From: Bos javanicus
Taxonomy: Eukaryota > Chordata > Mammalia > Artiodactyla > Bovidae
Assembly: GCF_032452875.1 (NCBI RefSeq)
Contig: NC_083885.1
Location: 64,719,925 to 64,783,924 of the forward strand
Length of the DNA: 64,000 bases
Reading direction: 5' to 3'
Of this stretch, positions 9,817-19,729 are shown one piece after another. The position numbers and the translations under genes were made by a program. The notes beneath the pieces were generated by a model that was not told the origin of the DNA, searched no databases, and saw only the letters and a list, made by a program, of their open reading frames with translations. Every line of letters begins with the position of its first letter. Position 1 is the stretch's first letter.

Positions 9817-9939
9817 ATTTTTTAACTTTATTTTTTGGTCTTGCCAAGTGGCATGTGGGATCTCAGTTCCCCAATCAGAGATCATTTCCCTTCAGTGGAA
9901 GCACAGAGTCTTAACCACTGGACCACCAGGCAAGTCCCT
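9817..9939 (-). mobile_element. CHR-type SINE
   Basis: Antisense CHR SINE: 'tttggtcttgccaagtggca', then 'gggatctcagttccccaatc', then 'aaccactggaccaccaggca'. Confidence 0.8.
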
Positions 9940-9959
9940 CAAAAATTTATTGTAAAAAA

Positions 9960-10090
9960 AGACAACATACTGACATATTATTTGCATACGATAAAATGCA
10001 GCCATTGCCAGGGTACAACTAATGGGTTCTGGCAAATGTACGTAAGTGTGTAATCAACCCCACAGTCAAGATGTAGGACATTCCAGGGAT
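9960..10090. repeat. Old mammalian repeat (L1M-like 3' sequence)
   Basis: 'acgataaaatgcagccattg', 'ggcaaatgtacgtaagtg' and 'cacagtcaagatgtaggaca' resemble a widespread ancient L1-type 3' segment. The exact family is uncertain. Confidence 0.4.
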
Positions 10091-10104
10091 TCATTTTTTT
10101 TAAT

Positions 10105-10460
10105 TTTTTTTCTTTCTATTTTTTAAATTATGAATGTATGATAATATCTTTACAGGAGACTTGGAAAATACAGGACAAAGTTACATAGAGTTCCACTATA
10201 TATTACAATTTTTAAGTAGATAAATTAAGATCTTTAGTTGAAGTTTCAATATCAAGCACTCAAAAATTAAGAGTGAATAGACAGAAAACTAGAAGGACAG
10301 TAGGAAAGCACTTTGAACCAATTCAGCATAATTAAGATGCATACAATTTTCACAGAAGAGCAGGATACAAATTCTATTCAAGTTCCCATAGACTGTAAAC
10401 TAGGACACACTGGGTCATACCCAGGGACATAAAGCAAGGTGTGAAATTTCATGGTCTAAA
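10105..10460 (+). repeat. Unassigned dispersed repeat, copy A
   Basis: About 350 bp shared with 34538-34890. Matching blocks include 'ggagacttggaaaatacag', 'caaagttacatagagt', 'actatatattacaatt', 'gtttcaatatcaa' and 'gttcccatagactgtaaac'. I do not recognise the family. The A/T-rich text that continues to 10612 shows nothing further. Confidence 0.75.
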
Positions 10461-10616
10461 GGTATTGGAATCATACAGAGTATTCTATTATCACTGTGGA
10501 ATTGTGTTAGAAATCACTATCAAAAGATATTTGAGAATAACCCACATATGTTAAAGTGCAGTGTGACATTTACCAAGAGAGATCTTTGACATAGCTGTGG
10601 AAAGCCTCAGTAACGT

Positions 10617-12151
10617 TCAGTTCAGTTCAGTTCAGTCGTTCAGTCGTGTCTGACTCTTTGCGATCCCATGGACCACAGCATGCCAGGCCTCCCTGTCCAT
10701 CACCAACTCCTGGAGTTCACTCAAACTCATGTCCATCGAGTCGGTGATGCCATCCACCCATCTCATCCTCTGTCGTCCCCTTCTCCCTCTGCCCCCCATC
10801 CCTCCCAGCATCAGAGTCTTTTCCAATGAGTCAACTCTTCGCATCAGGTGGCCAAAGTATTGGAGTTTCAGCTTTAGCATCGTCCCTCCAATGAACACCC
10901 AGGACTGATCTCCTTTAGAATGGACTGGTTGGATCTCCTTGCAGTCCAAGGGACTCTCAAGAGTCTTCTCCAACACCACAGTTCAAAAGCATCAATTCTT
11001 CAGCGCTCTGCTTTCTTTATAGTCCAACTCTCGCATTCATACATGACAACTGGAAAAACCATAGCCTTGACTAGACGGACCTTTTTTGGCAAGGTAATGT
11101 CTCTGTTTTTGAATATGGTATCTAGGTTGATCATAACTTTCCTTCCAAGGAGTAAGCATCTTTTAATTTCATGGCTGCAGTCAGCATCTGCAGTGATTCT
11201 GGAGCCCAGAAAAATAAAGTCTGACACTGTTTCCACTGTTTCCCCATCGATTTCCCATGAAGTGATGGGACCAGATGCCATGATCTTCGTTTTCTGAATG
11301 TTGACCTTTAAGCCAACTTTTTCACCCTCCTCTTTCACTCTCATCAGGAGGCTTTTTAGTTCCTCTTTACTTTCTGCCATAAGGGTGGTGTCATGTGCAT
11401 ATCTGAGGTTATTGATATTTCTCCTGGCAATCTTGATTCCAGCTTGTGCTTCTTCCAGTCCAGCATTTCTCATGATGTACTCTGCATAGAAATTAAATAA
11501 GCAGGGTGACAATATACAGCCTTGACGTACTCCTTTTCCTATTTGGAACCAGTGTGTTGTTCTATGTCCAGTTCTAACTGTTGCTTCCTGACCTGCATAT
11601 AGGTTTCTCAAGAGGCAGGTCAGGTGGTCTGGTATTCCCATCTCTTTCAGAATTGTCCACAGTTTATTGTGATCCACACTGTCAAAGGCTTTGGCATAGT
11701 CAATAAAGCAGAAATAGATGTTTTTCTGGAACTCTCTTGGTTTTTCCATGATCCAGCAGATGTTGGCAATTTGATCTCTGGTTCCTCTGCCTTTTCTAAA
11801 ACCAGCTTGAACATCTGGAAGTTCATGGTTCACATACTGCTGAAGCCTGGCTTGGAGAATTTTGAGCATTACTTTACTAGCATGTGAGATGAGTGCAATT
11901 GTGTGGTAGTTTGAGCATTCTTTGGCATTGCCTTTCTTTTGGATTGGAATGAAAACTGGCCTTTTCCAGTCCTGTGGCCACTGCTGAGTTTTCCAAATTT
12001 GCTGGCATATTGAGTACAGCGCATTCACAGCATCATCTTTCAGGATTTGGAATAGCTCAACTGGAATTCCATCACCTCCACTAGCTTTGTTCATAGTGAT
12101 GCTTTCTAAGGCCCACTTGACTTCACATTCCAGGATGTCTGGCTCTAGGTA
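10617..12151 (-). mobile_element. BovB LINE, 1.5-kb 5'-truncated copy
   Basis: Begins (3' end, antisense) with the GTTCAGTTCAG repeats and cuts off at 'ctggctctaggtaacatta'. It includes the 3' UTR, the C-terminal region and most of the reverse transcriptase. An A-rich run follows at about 12168. Confidence 0.95.
11000..12094 (-). pseudogene. BovB reverse transcriptase, catalytic motif mutated
   Basis: A 364-codon open frame covers the RT fingers, palm and thumb of an RTE-clade (BovB) retrotransposon polymerase, which copies element RNA at a nicked target. Visible motifs are 'KASGGDGIPVELF' at residues 3-15, the palm aspartate motif 'FIDYAKAFD' at 130-138, 'GVRQGCILSP' at 188-197, and motif C at 232-235. 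Motif C reads YAHD, not YADD: the first catalytic aspartate is His (codon at 11393-11395), so the enzyme would be dead even though the frame is open. The N-terminal endonuclease and linker are missing because of 5' truncation, and the ATG used is an internal methionine. The element at 15834 retains YADD at the same place but has frameshifts. It stays open by chance after recent insertion and there is no sign of host use. Confidence 0.9.
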
Positions 12152-12733
12152 ACATTAGAAGACTGGAGAAAAAAAAAAAAAAACCCACACAGAGGATGAC
12201 TGCAGAGAAGAAAGCATTAAAACGAGAAATTAGTATCAGAATGAGAGACAAGGGTGCGTTTCTAGGAAGAGTAGACGGTCCATGTGTCACCAGTGAGACA
12301 CGGTTGTTGGATGAGGGTTGACCGCCTCCCCCCCAGCCCTACCCCCGGCCGTCTCTGGGAAGGACTCTCTCTCTTTCTCCTCACACAGAGTCCTGCACAG
12401 GGTGGACCCACAGTGCATATTTATTTATAGATATTTATAGGATAAATTATTAGATGGCAGCGTCGCCAGGCAGACCCTAATCTCTACAGGAAAAAATATA
12501 GTAGAGGAGGAAAAAATAATTTTCTCTCTGCCCTCTGAGTTCTTGGCTGAGACCCCTGTAATAAAAGATTAATGACAGAGAAAACAGAAGTTTATTACCA
12601 TGGGAGAGAATCAGAGGGAAATGAATGGCTCCCTGAGGGGGCCTAGAGTTTAGGTTTAAATACCATCTTAATAGGGGACGTGGGGTTGGAGGATGTGAGT
12701 GACCTTCAGGAGAGAACGGTCCCTCAGAAGAAT
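12152..12733. other. Unique or old-repeat stretch
   Basis: 12555-12720 ('aagtttattaccatgggag' and 'tttaggtttaaataccatct') has the flavour of an old LTR, but I cannot name it. No coding feature. Confidence 0.35.
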
Positions 12734-12912
12734 GTTGTTGTTGAGTCACTCAGTCGTGTCCGACTCTTTTTGCGACCCCATGGACTGTAGCCCGCCAGGC
12801 TCCTCTGTCCATGGGATTCTCCAGGCAAGACTACTGGAGTGGGTTGCCGTTTCCTCCTCCAGGGGATCTTCCCGACCCAGGGATCGAACTCGATGCTCTG
12901 GTGTCTCCTGCA
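12734..12912 (-). mobile_element. Bov-tA SINE
   Basis: Antisense Bov-tA. The head is truncated at 'ggtgtctcctgca'. It is inserted directly against an MIR/L2-like tail at 12915. Confidence 0.88.
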
Positions 12913-12914
12913 AG

Positions 12915-12945
12915 GAATGTTTGTTGAATGAGTAAGTGAAAGAAG
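12915..12945 (+). repeat. MIR/L2 3' tail
   Basis: 'aatgtttgttgaatgagtaa' is the classical terminal wording. It lies 318 bp before X-box copy 3, close to the offset of similar tails before copies 2 and 4. Confidence 0.55.
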
Positions 12946-13205
12946 AGACGAAAATGCAAGGAGGCCACTCAGTGCGTATGTCACGGGGTCCATGTGAGAA
13001 TGTGGGCTTTGTGGACTCTGGGGGGCTCGGGGCGGCGTTCTTGCCCTTGCCCTGTGTCAGAGGATAAGCACAGAGAGTGGGGAGGGGGGCACAGCCATGG
13101 AGGGGGTGCCTCCAGGCTTAGAGCCTCCCGGGCCTCCCCACTCCTCACTCAGACTGGCTGCTCAGCCCTCACATCAGCCTGCTTCCTCCTCCGGGCTCTT
13201 GGGTA

Positions 13206-13215
13206 CCTTAGCAAC
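13206..13215 (+). promoter_or_regulatory. CCTTAGCAAC half X-box, 27 bp before copy 3
   Basis: CCTTAGCAAC resembles the MHC class II X1 box core (CCTAGCAAC). The same 10-mer occurs at 19368-19377, also exactly 27 bp before its palindrome. Confidence 0.6.
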
Positions 13216-13232
13216 CCCGGCAAGCTCAATCT

Positions 13233-13246
13233 GTTGCCATGGAAAC
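13233..13246 (+). promoter_or_regulatory. RFX X-box, cassette copy 3
   Basis: GTTGCCATGGAAAC preceded by CT and followed by GACTGCC, then a purine run AAGAGGAGGAGGGGG. The block GGAATATTCTGG begins at 13307, 61 bp after the palindrome, the same offset as in copies 1 and 6. Confidence 0.8.
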
Positions 13247-13419
13247 GACTGCCAAGAGGAGGAGGGGGACGTAGCTGAGAATCAACAGAGTGGGCCTCGG
13301 AGGGTGGAATATTCTGGAATCTTGTATCAGACTGAGGGTACGTTTAAAATCCCAGCCGAGAATCCTCTGGTTTCACGTTCCTTGTCTGTGAATAACTAGA
13401 AATGTGCGTTCTCTGGAGC

Positions 13420-14245
13420 GCTTCCGAGGGGAATGTAGAATGGTGCAGCTGCTGTGGAAAGCCATATGGAGGGGCCTCAGAAAACGAAGCACAGAACGAC
13501 CACGTGCGGATGCGTGCTCAGCCGTGTCCGACTCTTTGCGACCCCGCGGACTGTAGCCTACCAGGCTCCTCTGTCCATGGGATTCTCCAGGCAAGAATCC
13601 TGGAGGGGGTTTCCGTTTCCTTCTCCAGGGGATCTTCCCGACCCAGGGATCGAACCCTGGTCTCCTGTGTCTCTCGCATGGCGGGCAAATTCTTTCCCCG
13701 CTGAGCCATTGGAGAAGCCCCAGAGCAGCAGGGAATTCCATCTCTGAGCGTGTAAACCCCAAAGGATTGAAAGCAGGGACTCAGATGTGCACCCGTGTTC
13801 ATAGAAGAAGTATCCAGAAGGCGTAGGCAAGCCAGTGTCCATCCGCAGCTGGATGGACACACGATGTGGATGTGGTGTATACACGCAACGGAATATTTAT
13901 CCCGCAAAGGAAGGACATTCTGACAGAACGCTACGGCATGGGGGAGCTTGAGGACACGATGCTCGGTGCAGTCAGTCAGTCACAGAAGGACGGATACTGC
14001 GTGACTGCTCTTACGTGAGGTCCCTAGACTGCAGTAGAGACACAAAGCGGGGTGGTGGGGGCCGGCACTGGGAGGGAGGGGGCTTTACTGTGTAGAGGGG
14101 ACAGGGTGTCAGCTCGGGAGGACGAAAAGAGTTCTGTGGACGGATGGTGGTGACGGCAGCACAGCGCGAATGGACTGAGTGCCATGGAGCGGCGCGCTGA
14201 TAAAACGGTTACAATGGTAAACTTTACGTCATATGCATTTTCCTT
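13420..14245 (+). mobile_element. Old L1 (L1M-type) 3' region, interrupted
   Basis: Sense L1 wording: 'tggtgcagctgctgtggaaa' near 13442, then after the SINE 'aaaggattgaaagcaggga', 'tgtccatccgcagctggatg', 'ggatggtggtgacggcag' and 'aatggtaaactttacgtcat'. A Bov-tA splits it at 13508-13718. Confidence 0.65.
13508..13718 (-). mobile_element. Bov-tA SINE nested in L1
   Basis: Full-length antisense Bov-tA with an intact antisense B-box (GGATCGAACC near 13648). It ends 'gagccattggagaagccc'. Confidence 0.92.
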
Positions 14246-14257
14246 TCTTAATGTGGC

Positions 14258-14470
14258 TGTGTGTGTGTGTGTGCGCGCGCGTGCGTGTGTGCGTGCGCGC
14301 GCGTGGGTGTCCGTGCGCGTGTGTGCGTGTTTGTGCGCACGCGCATGTGTGTGGGTGTTGTGCATGTGTGTGTGTGGCTGTGTGTGCGCATGTGTGTGCA
14401 TGTGCGTACGGCTGTGTGTGCACGCGCATGTGTGTGCATGCATACGCGCATGTGTGTGTGTGCGTGTGAT
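14258..14470 (+). repeat. (TG)n/(CG)n alternating purine-pyrimidine microsatellite
   Basis: About 210 bp of almost perfectly alternating TG, CG and CA steps, including GCGCGCGCGTGCGTGTG at about 14273. Such sequence is prone to left-handed Z-DNA. Both strands give spurious Cys/Val- or His/Thr-rich frames. Confidence 0.9.
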
Positions 14471-14720
14471 TATTTACTTGGCTGCGTAGGGTTTAGTCGC
14501 AGTCCTCAGGGACGACATGTGTGTGCACGCACACGCGTGTGTGTGTGTGTGCGTGTGATTATTTACTTGGCTGCGTAGGGTTTAGTCGCAGTCCTCAGGG
14601 ACGACATGTGTGTGCACGCACACGCGTGTGTGTGTGTGTGCGTGTGATTATTTACTTGGCTGCGTGGGCTTTCGTCGCAGTCCTCAGGGACGCAGGGTCT
14701 GACGCGACTGACCGCCTGAA
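14467..14720 (+). repeat. 89-bp minisatellite, about 2.7 copies
   Basis: Units begin at 14467, 14556 and 14645 (period exactly 89). Units 1 and 2 are almost identical, and unit 3 diverges after about 25 bp. Each unit joins an antisense CHR-SINE-like piece ('tatttacttggctgcgtagg') to a TG/CG run, so the SINE piece and the microsatellite have been duplicated together. Confidence 0.92.
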
Positions 14721-14984
14721 CCACCAGTAGCACCATTCCCTCGCTGCTCCAGAGCCACGGAGCCTCCTTCGGCCGGGGAGACGGCCACCGCCCCCACCTC
14801 AACAAGTGTGTCCACTGTGTCTGCTCACACCACCCCCATCATCATCCATGCCTGTCTCATGTATCCGGGGACACCCAGCCGAGGCGGAGACCATAAGCAG
14901 CAAAAAGGTGCTGAATGCATATATGATGTTGTGAAAGGCGTTTATCTTTTGATGATCACATTAATATGCCTAATCTCCTAATAA

Positions 14985-15055
14985 CCATGAGCTCCACGAC
15001 TGCAGGGAGCTTGTGTGTCTGGGGGCCTGACTCATAGCAGAAACTCCATCAGGAT
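14985..15055 (+). repeat. MIR-like fragment
   Basis: 'catgagctccacgactgcag', 'ggagcttgtgtgtctg' and 'ctgactcatagcagaaactc' match typical MIR/L2 wording. Confidence 0.55.
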
Positions 15056-15087
15056 CCATGCTAGTCATTGATTAAGAAAGCCCAGTG

Positions 15088-15220
15088 AGACTTCCCTGTG
15101 GTCCATTGGCTAAGACTCCGCTCTCCCAGTGCAGGGGGCCCAGGCTCAGTCCCCAGTCGGGGAACTAGATCCCACACGCCACTGCTGAGACCTGGCACGG
15201 CCAAATACATGTTTTTTAGG
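15088..15220 (+). mobile_element. CHR-type SINE
   Basis: Sense CHR SINE: 'gagacttccctgtggtccat', 'cccagtcggggaactagatc', 'ccacacgccactgctgagac' and an A-rich tail. Confidence 0.85.
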
Positions 15221-15339
15221 AAAGAAAAGAAAGGAAGCCCAGGATCTCGTGAGGCTTTGCCTGAGCTGGCTGCCGAGTAGACGCCACCTCCTAACCTCTG
15301 TGTCGGTTGCTGACTGCCATGCCGTTTCCAGCAGGTGTC

Positions 15340-15469
15340 TCGAGGTTCCTGCCTCGGGGCCTTTGCACTTAACCATTCCCTCTGCCTCGATCTCTCTACT
15401 CTTTTTTTTTAAAGAGCTCCATGTTTCCTTCTCCCTCATTCAGCTTTCTGCTCAGATGTTACCACTTCC
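15340..15469 (+). repeat. L2 LINE fragment
   Basis: 'cctcggggcctttgcactta', 'ccattccctctgcctcgat' and 'ctttctgctcagatgttacc' are diagnostic L2 wording in the sense direction. BovB at 15470 truncates it. Confidence 0.7.
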
Positions 15470-15833
15470 TTGTTGTTCAGTCGCTCAGTCGTGTCTGACT
15501 CTTTGCAACCCCACGGACTGCAACACACCAGACTTCCCTGTCCTTCACCATCACCCAGAGCTTGCTCAAACTCATGTCTATTGAGTCAGTGATGGCATCC
15601 AACCATCTCATCCTCTGTCGTCCCCTTCTCCTCCCACCTTCAATCTTTCCCAGCATCAGGGTCTTTTCCAGTGAGTCAGTTCTTCAAGTGGCCAGTCATC
15701 AAGTGGCCAAAGTATTGGAGTTTCAGCTTCAGCATCAGTTCTTCCAGTGAATATTCAGAGTTGATTTCCTTTTGGATTGACTGGTTTGATCTCCTTGCAG
15801 TCCAGGAGACTTTCAAGTCTTCTCCAGCACCTT
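15470..15833 (-). mobile_element. BovB LINE 3' end, outer copy
   Basis: Antisense BovB terminus ending in 'tctccagcac'. A second BovB begins immediately after. CCAGCACCTT is present at 15824-15833 and again at 17957-17966, a probable 10-bp target-site duplication of the second insertion. Confidence 0.9.
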
Positions 15834-17956
15834 CAGTTCAGTTCAGTTCAGTCGCTCAGTCATGTCTGACTCTTTGCTATCCCATGAATCGCAGCACGCC
15901 AGGCCTCCCTGTCCATCACCAACTCCTGGAGTTCACTCAGACTCACGTCCATCGAGTCAGTGATGCCATCCAGCCATCTCATCCTCTGTCGTCCCCTTCT
16001 CCTCCTGCCCCCAATCCATCCCAGCATCAGAGTCTTTTCCAATGAGTCAACTCTTCGCATGAGGTAGCCAAACTACTGGAGTTTCAGCTTTAGCATCATT
16101 CCTTCCAAAGAAATCCCAGGGCTGATCTCCTTCAGAATGGACTGGTTGGATCTCCTTGCAGTCCAAAGGACTCTCACACCACAGTTCAAAAGCATCAATT
16201 CTTCGGTGCTCAGCTTTCTTCACAGTCCAACTCTCACATCCGTACATGACTACAGGAAAAACCATAGCCTTGACTAGACGGACCTTTATTGGCAAAGTAA
16301 TGTCTCTGCTTTTGAATATGCTATCTAGGTTGGTCATAACTTTCCTTCCAAGGAGTAAGCATCTTAATTTCATGGCTGCAGTCACCATCTGCAGTGATTT
16401 TGGAGCCCAAAAAAATAAAGTCTGACACTGTTTCCACTGTTTCTCCATCTATTTCCCATGAAGTGATGGGACCAGATGCCATGATCTTCATTTTCTGAAT
16501 GTTGAGTTTTAAGCCAACTTTGTCACTCTCTGCTTTCACTTTCATCAAGAGGCTTTTGAGTTCCTCTTCACTTTTTGCGATAAGGGTGGTGTCATCTGCA
16601 TATCTGAGGTTATTGATATTTCTCCTGGCAATCTTGATTCCAGCTTGTGTTTCTTCCAGTCCAGCGTTTCTCATGATGTACTCTGCATGTAAGTTAAATA
16701 AGCAGGGTGACAATATACAGCCTTAATGTACTCCTTTTCCTATTTGGAACCAGTCTGTTGTTCCATGTCCAGTTCTAACTGTTGCTTCCTGACCTACATA
16801 CAGATTTCTCAAGAGGCAGGTCAGGTGGTCTGGTATTCCCATCTCTTGAAGAATTTTCCACAGTTTATTGTGATCCACAATAAACTTTGGCTTTGGCATA
16901 GTCAATAAAGCAGAAATAGATGTTTTTCTGGAACTCTCTCACTTCCATGATCCAGCGGATGTTGGCAATTTGATCTCTGGTTCCTCTGCCTTTTCTAAAA
17001 CCAGCTTGAACATCTGGAAGTTCATGGTTCACGTACTGCTAAAGCCTGGCTTGGAGAATTTTGAACATTACTTTACTAGCGTGTGAGATGAGTGCAATTG
17101 TGCAGTAGTTTGAGCATTCTTTGGCATTGCCTTTCTTTGGGATTGGAATGAAAACTGACCTTTTCCAGTCCTGTGGCCACTGCTGAGTTTTCCAAATTTG
17201 CTGGCATATTGAGTGCAGCGCATTCACAGCATCATCTTTCAGGATTTGAAATAGCTCAACTGGAATTCCATCACCTCCACTAGCTTTGTTCGTAGTGATG
17301 CTTTCTAAGGCCCACTTGACTTCACATTCCAGGATGTCTGACTCTAGGTGAGTGATCAGACCATCATGATTATCTTGGTTGTGAAGATCTTTTTTGTACA
17401 GTTCTTCTGTGTATTCCTGCCGCCTCTTCTTAATATCTACTGCTTCTGTTAGGTCCATACCATTTCTGTCCTTTATTGAGCCCATCTTTGCATGAAATGT
17501 TCCCTTGATATCTCTTATTTTCTTGAAGAGATCTCTAGTCTTTCCCATTGTTGTTTTCCTCTATTTCTTTGCATTGATCGCTGAGGAAGGCTTTCTTATC
17601 TCTTCTTGCTATTCTTTGGAACTCTGCATTCAGATGCTTATATCTTTTCTCCTTTGCTTTTCACTTCTCTTCTTTTCACAGCTATTTGTAAGGCCTCCCC
17701 AGACAGCCATTTTGCTTTTTTGCATTTCTTTTCCATGGGGATGGTCTTGATCCCTGTCTCCTGTACAGTGTCATGAACCTCATTCCATAGTTCATCAGGC
17801 ACTCTAGCTATCAGATCTAGGCCCTTAAATCTATTTCTCACTTCCACTGTATAATCATAAGGGATTTGATTTAGGTCATACCTGAATGGTCTAGTGGTTT
17901 TCCCTACTTTCTTCAATTTAAGTCTGAATTTGGCAATAAGGAGCTCATGGTCTGAG
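15834..17956 (-). mobile_element. BovB LINE, 2.1-kb copy
   Basis: The longest BovB in the window. It starts with GTTCAGTTCAGTTCAG repeats and extends past the RT into the linker between endonuclease and RT. It lies in the same orientation as the outer copy and has the duplication noted there. Confidence 0.95.
16047..17916 (-). pseudogene. BovB ORF2 (linker and reverse transcriptase), frameshifted
   Basis: Reading on the minus strand, fragments appear in order. A linker frame (17638-17916, with 'VPDELWNEVHDTV'). The region before the RT and its start (17039-17548, with 'KASGGDGIPVELF'). The palm (16723-16905). Motif C onward (16321-16713, containing an intact 'YADD' at residues 38-41). The C-terminal 'LPIKVRLVKAMVFPVVMYG' segment (16047-16448). 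An extra base near 16878-16890, inside the palm FIDYAKAFD block, breaks the frame and removes the catalytic aspartate context. It is thus the reverse of the copy at 11000, which keeps the frame but loses motif C. This is an inactive relic. RTE-clade membership is certain from the motif wording. Confidence 0.88.
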
Positions 17957-18014
17957 CCAGCACCTTAGCATGTATCTAAAACAGTTCTTCCTGTCAGAGA
18001 GCTTGTCAACCTTT

Positions 18015-18825
18015 TTCTTTTTTAAAAATTTGTATTGGAGTAGAGTTGACTTACAACGTATAGTTAATTTCATGTGTATGACGAAGTGAATCAGTTAAAC
18101 ATGTAGCCAGGTGGCTTCCCTGGTGGCTCAGATGGTAAAGAATCTGCCTGCAACACAGGAGACCTGAGTTCAATCCGTGGATCAAGAAGATCCCCTGGAG
18201 AAGGGAATGGCAACTCGTTCCAGTGTTCTTGCAAAGTGTTGGACATGCCTGAGTGACTAGCACTGCCACTTTTTCATAATATGTCCACTCTTTTTAAAAT
18301 CTTTTCCCCTGTAGACCTTTACAGAGTGTTGAATAGAGGTCTCTGTGCTATACAGTAGGTCCTTATTAGTTACCTGTTTTACATATAGTAGTGTGTCTGT
18401 TTCAGCCCCAGTCTCCCACTTTATCCCTCTGCTCCTTCCTCCCTGGTAACCATAAGTCTGTTTTCTGCCTCTGTGACCCTACTTCTGTTTTGTAAATAAG
18501 TTCATTTGTACGTTTTTTTTTAGATCCCACATATAAACAATATCACGTCTTCTGTCCTTCTGCGTCTGACAGTCTCTAGGTCCGCCCACGGGGCTGCAGG
18601 CGGCACTATATGACTCTCTTCTATGGCTGCACAGCATTCCGGTGTGCACGTGGGCCACATCTTCCTGATCCATTCCTCTGTGGACATCTAGGTTGTTCCC
18701 GTGTCCTGGCTATTGTGAACCGTGATGCTATGAACACAGGGGTCTGTGTATCTTTTCCGATGATGGTTTTCTCCCGGGACACACCCAGGAGTGGGGTTGC
18801 TGGGTCACGTGGTAGCTCTCCTCCA
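18015..18825 (-). mobile_element. L1 LINE 3' region, antisense
   Basis: Antisense L1 tail through to late ORF2: 'gtattggagtagagttgact', 'gctatacagtaggtccttat', 'ctatggctgcacagcattcc' and 'ggagtggggttgctgggtca'. A Bov-tA is inserted at 18113. Confidence 0.85.
18113..18272 (+). mobile_element. Bov-tA SINE nested in L1
   Basis: Sense Bov-tA with an intact head ('ggcttccctggtggctcaga'). Its tail has an internal deletion: 'gttcttgcaaagtgttggac' skips the usual middle. Confidence 0.88.
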
Positions 18826-19367
18826 CGGTTGGCGTTGTACTAATCCTCCTGCTCATCCTCCAGCTCCCCTGCACCAGGGCAGGCTCACAGGTTCAGCGGC
18901 AGAGGCACAGTTTGCCATTTCCCCAAGACTAGTTGGCTACCTACCCCCTGGAAGAGACTGGTCCCCTGTGACCTTGTTCAGTAAAGAGCCTGACGCTGGG
19001 GAGGAATGCACATTTCTCCCACTGGGACAAAGCACAGGGTAGAAACCTGTGTGACTGACACTTATTCTCTGCTCAGAGACCGGGGCCTGGCATACCGAAG
19101 AGCCCAGTCGATATTTACCGAGCATCCTAATGCATTCTGAGGGCGGAGGACACTGTTATCGCTGGGGGCTGCGGCAGCCGCCTGATTTTAACCGACTCTG
19201 CAGAGTCCGGCGCATGCGTGTTTCTCGTCTTCCACAACCGCATTGCAAGGCACCCCAAGGTGGCTGCAGCCTGGAGCGTCTTCTGCCTCCCCCCGACACC
19301 CACTGTTGTCTTTTGATGAGATTAATCAACCTGTGTGCCCGCTCCCTGTCCCCAGATTGCCATCTGC
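18826..19367. other. Unique spacer with an MIR-like tail before X-box copy 4
   Basis: 'gcctggcataccgaagagcc' with 'cgatatttaccgagcatcc' (19085-19127) is an MIR/L2-like tail about 310 bp before the palindrome. I see no gene. Confidence 0.5.
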
Positions 19368-19377
19368 CCTTAGCAAC
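19368..19377 (+). promoter_or_regulatory. CCTTAGCAAC half X-box, 27 bp before copy 4
   Basis: With the next bases it reads CCTTAGCAACAGAGA, close to the MHC class II X1 box. Sequence and 27-bp spacing match the block before copy 3. Confidence 0.6.
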
Positions 19378-19394
19378 AGAGATAGGAACCGACC

Positions 19395-19408
19395 ATCGCC
19401 ATGGAAAC
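19395..19408 (+). promoter_or_regulatory. RFX X-box, cassette copy 4
   Basis: ATCGCCATGGAAAC: the GTTG half reads ATCG, creating a CpG where other copies have TpG. RFX1 (MDBP) is known to accept methylated CpG in place of TpG at such sites. It is followed by TGCAGCC, GGGGAAGGGGCGGGG, a GGATTTTCCAG block at about 19473 (65 bp on), and an L2/MIR-like tail (19507-19550, 'ctggcacacggtgtgccttc'). Confidence 0.72.
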
Positions 19409-19550
19409 TGCAGCCACCGTGGGGAAGGGGCGGGGCCGAGGAAGGGGCGCAGGGAGCCCAGCCTGCGAACCAGGATTTTCCAGTCTGTGGAGCCTGTTTC
19501 GAACCCTGTTCTGGCACACGGTGTGCCTTCCTTAAATATTTGCTGAAATA

Positions 19551-19729
19551 ATGAAGGCCTGAGCCTCAGGGCAGGCTAGTGGGGAGCCCCCACGGTCCCA
19601 CTGCCCATTTTTGCCTCTGCAGAGAGTGTAAGGTCCTTGGTGGTGAACTGAAGGTTGGAAACGGGGAGCTTTTGTGTTTATTGTCTTTTCTTGGTTCAGT
19701 TTCCATCTCAGTGAAACTCAAAGCTCATC
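19551..19729. other. Unique spacer
   Basis: No recognised repeat or coding feature. Confidence 0.5.

Noticed and set aside
14184..14730. Cys/Val- and His/Thr-rich frames
   Set aside because: Translation of the TG/CG microsatellite and minisatellite.
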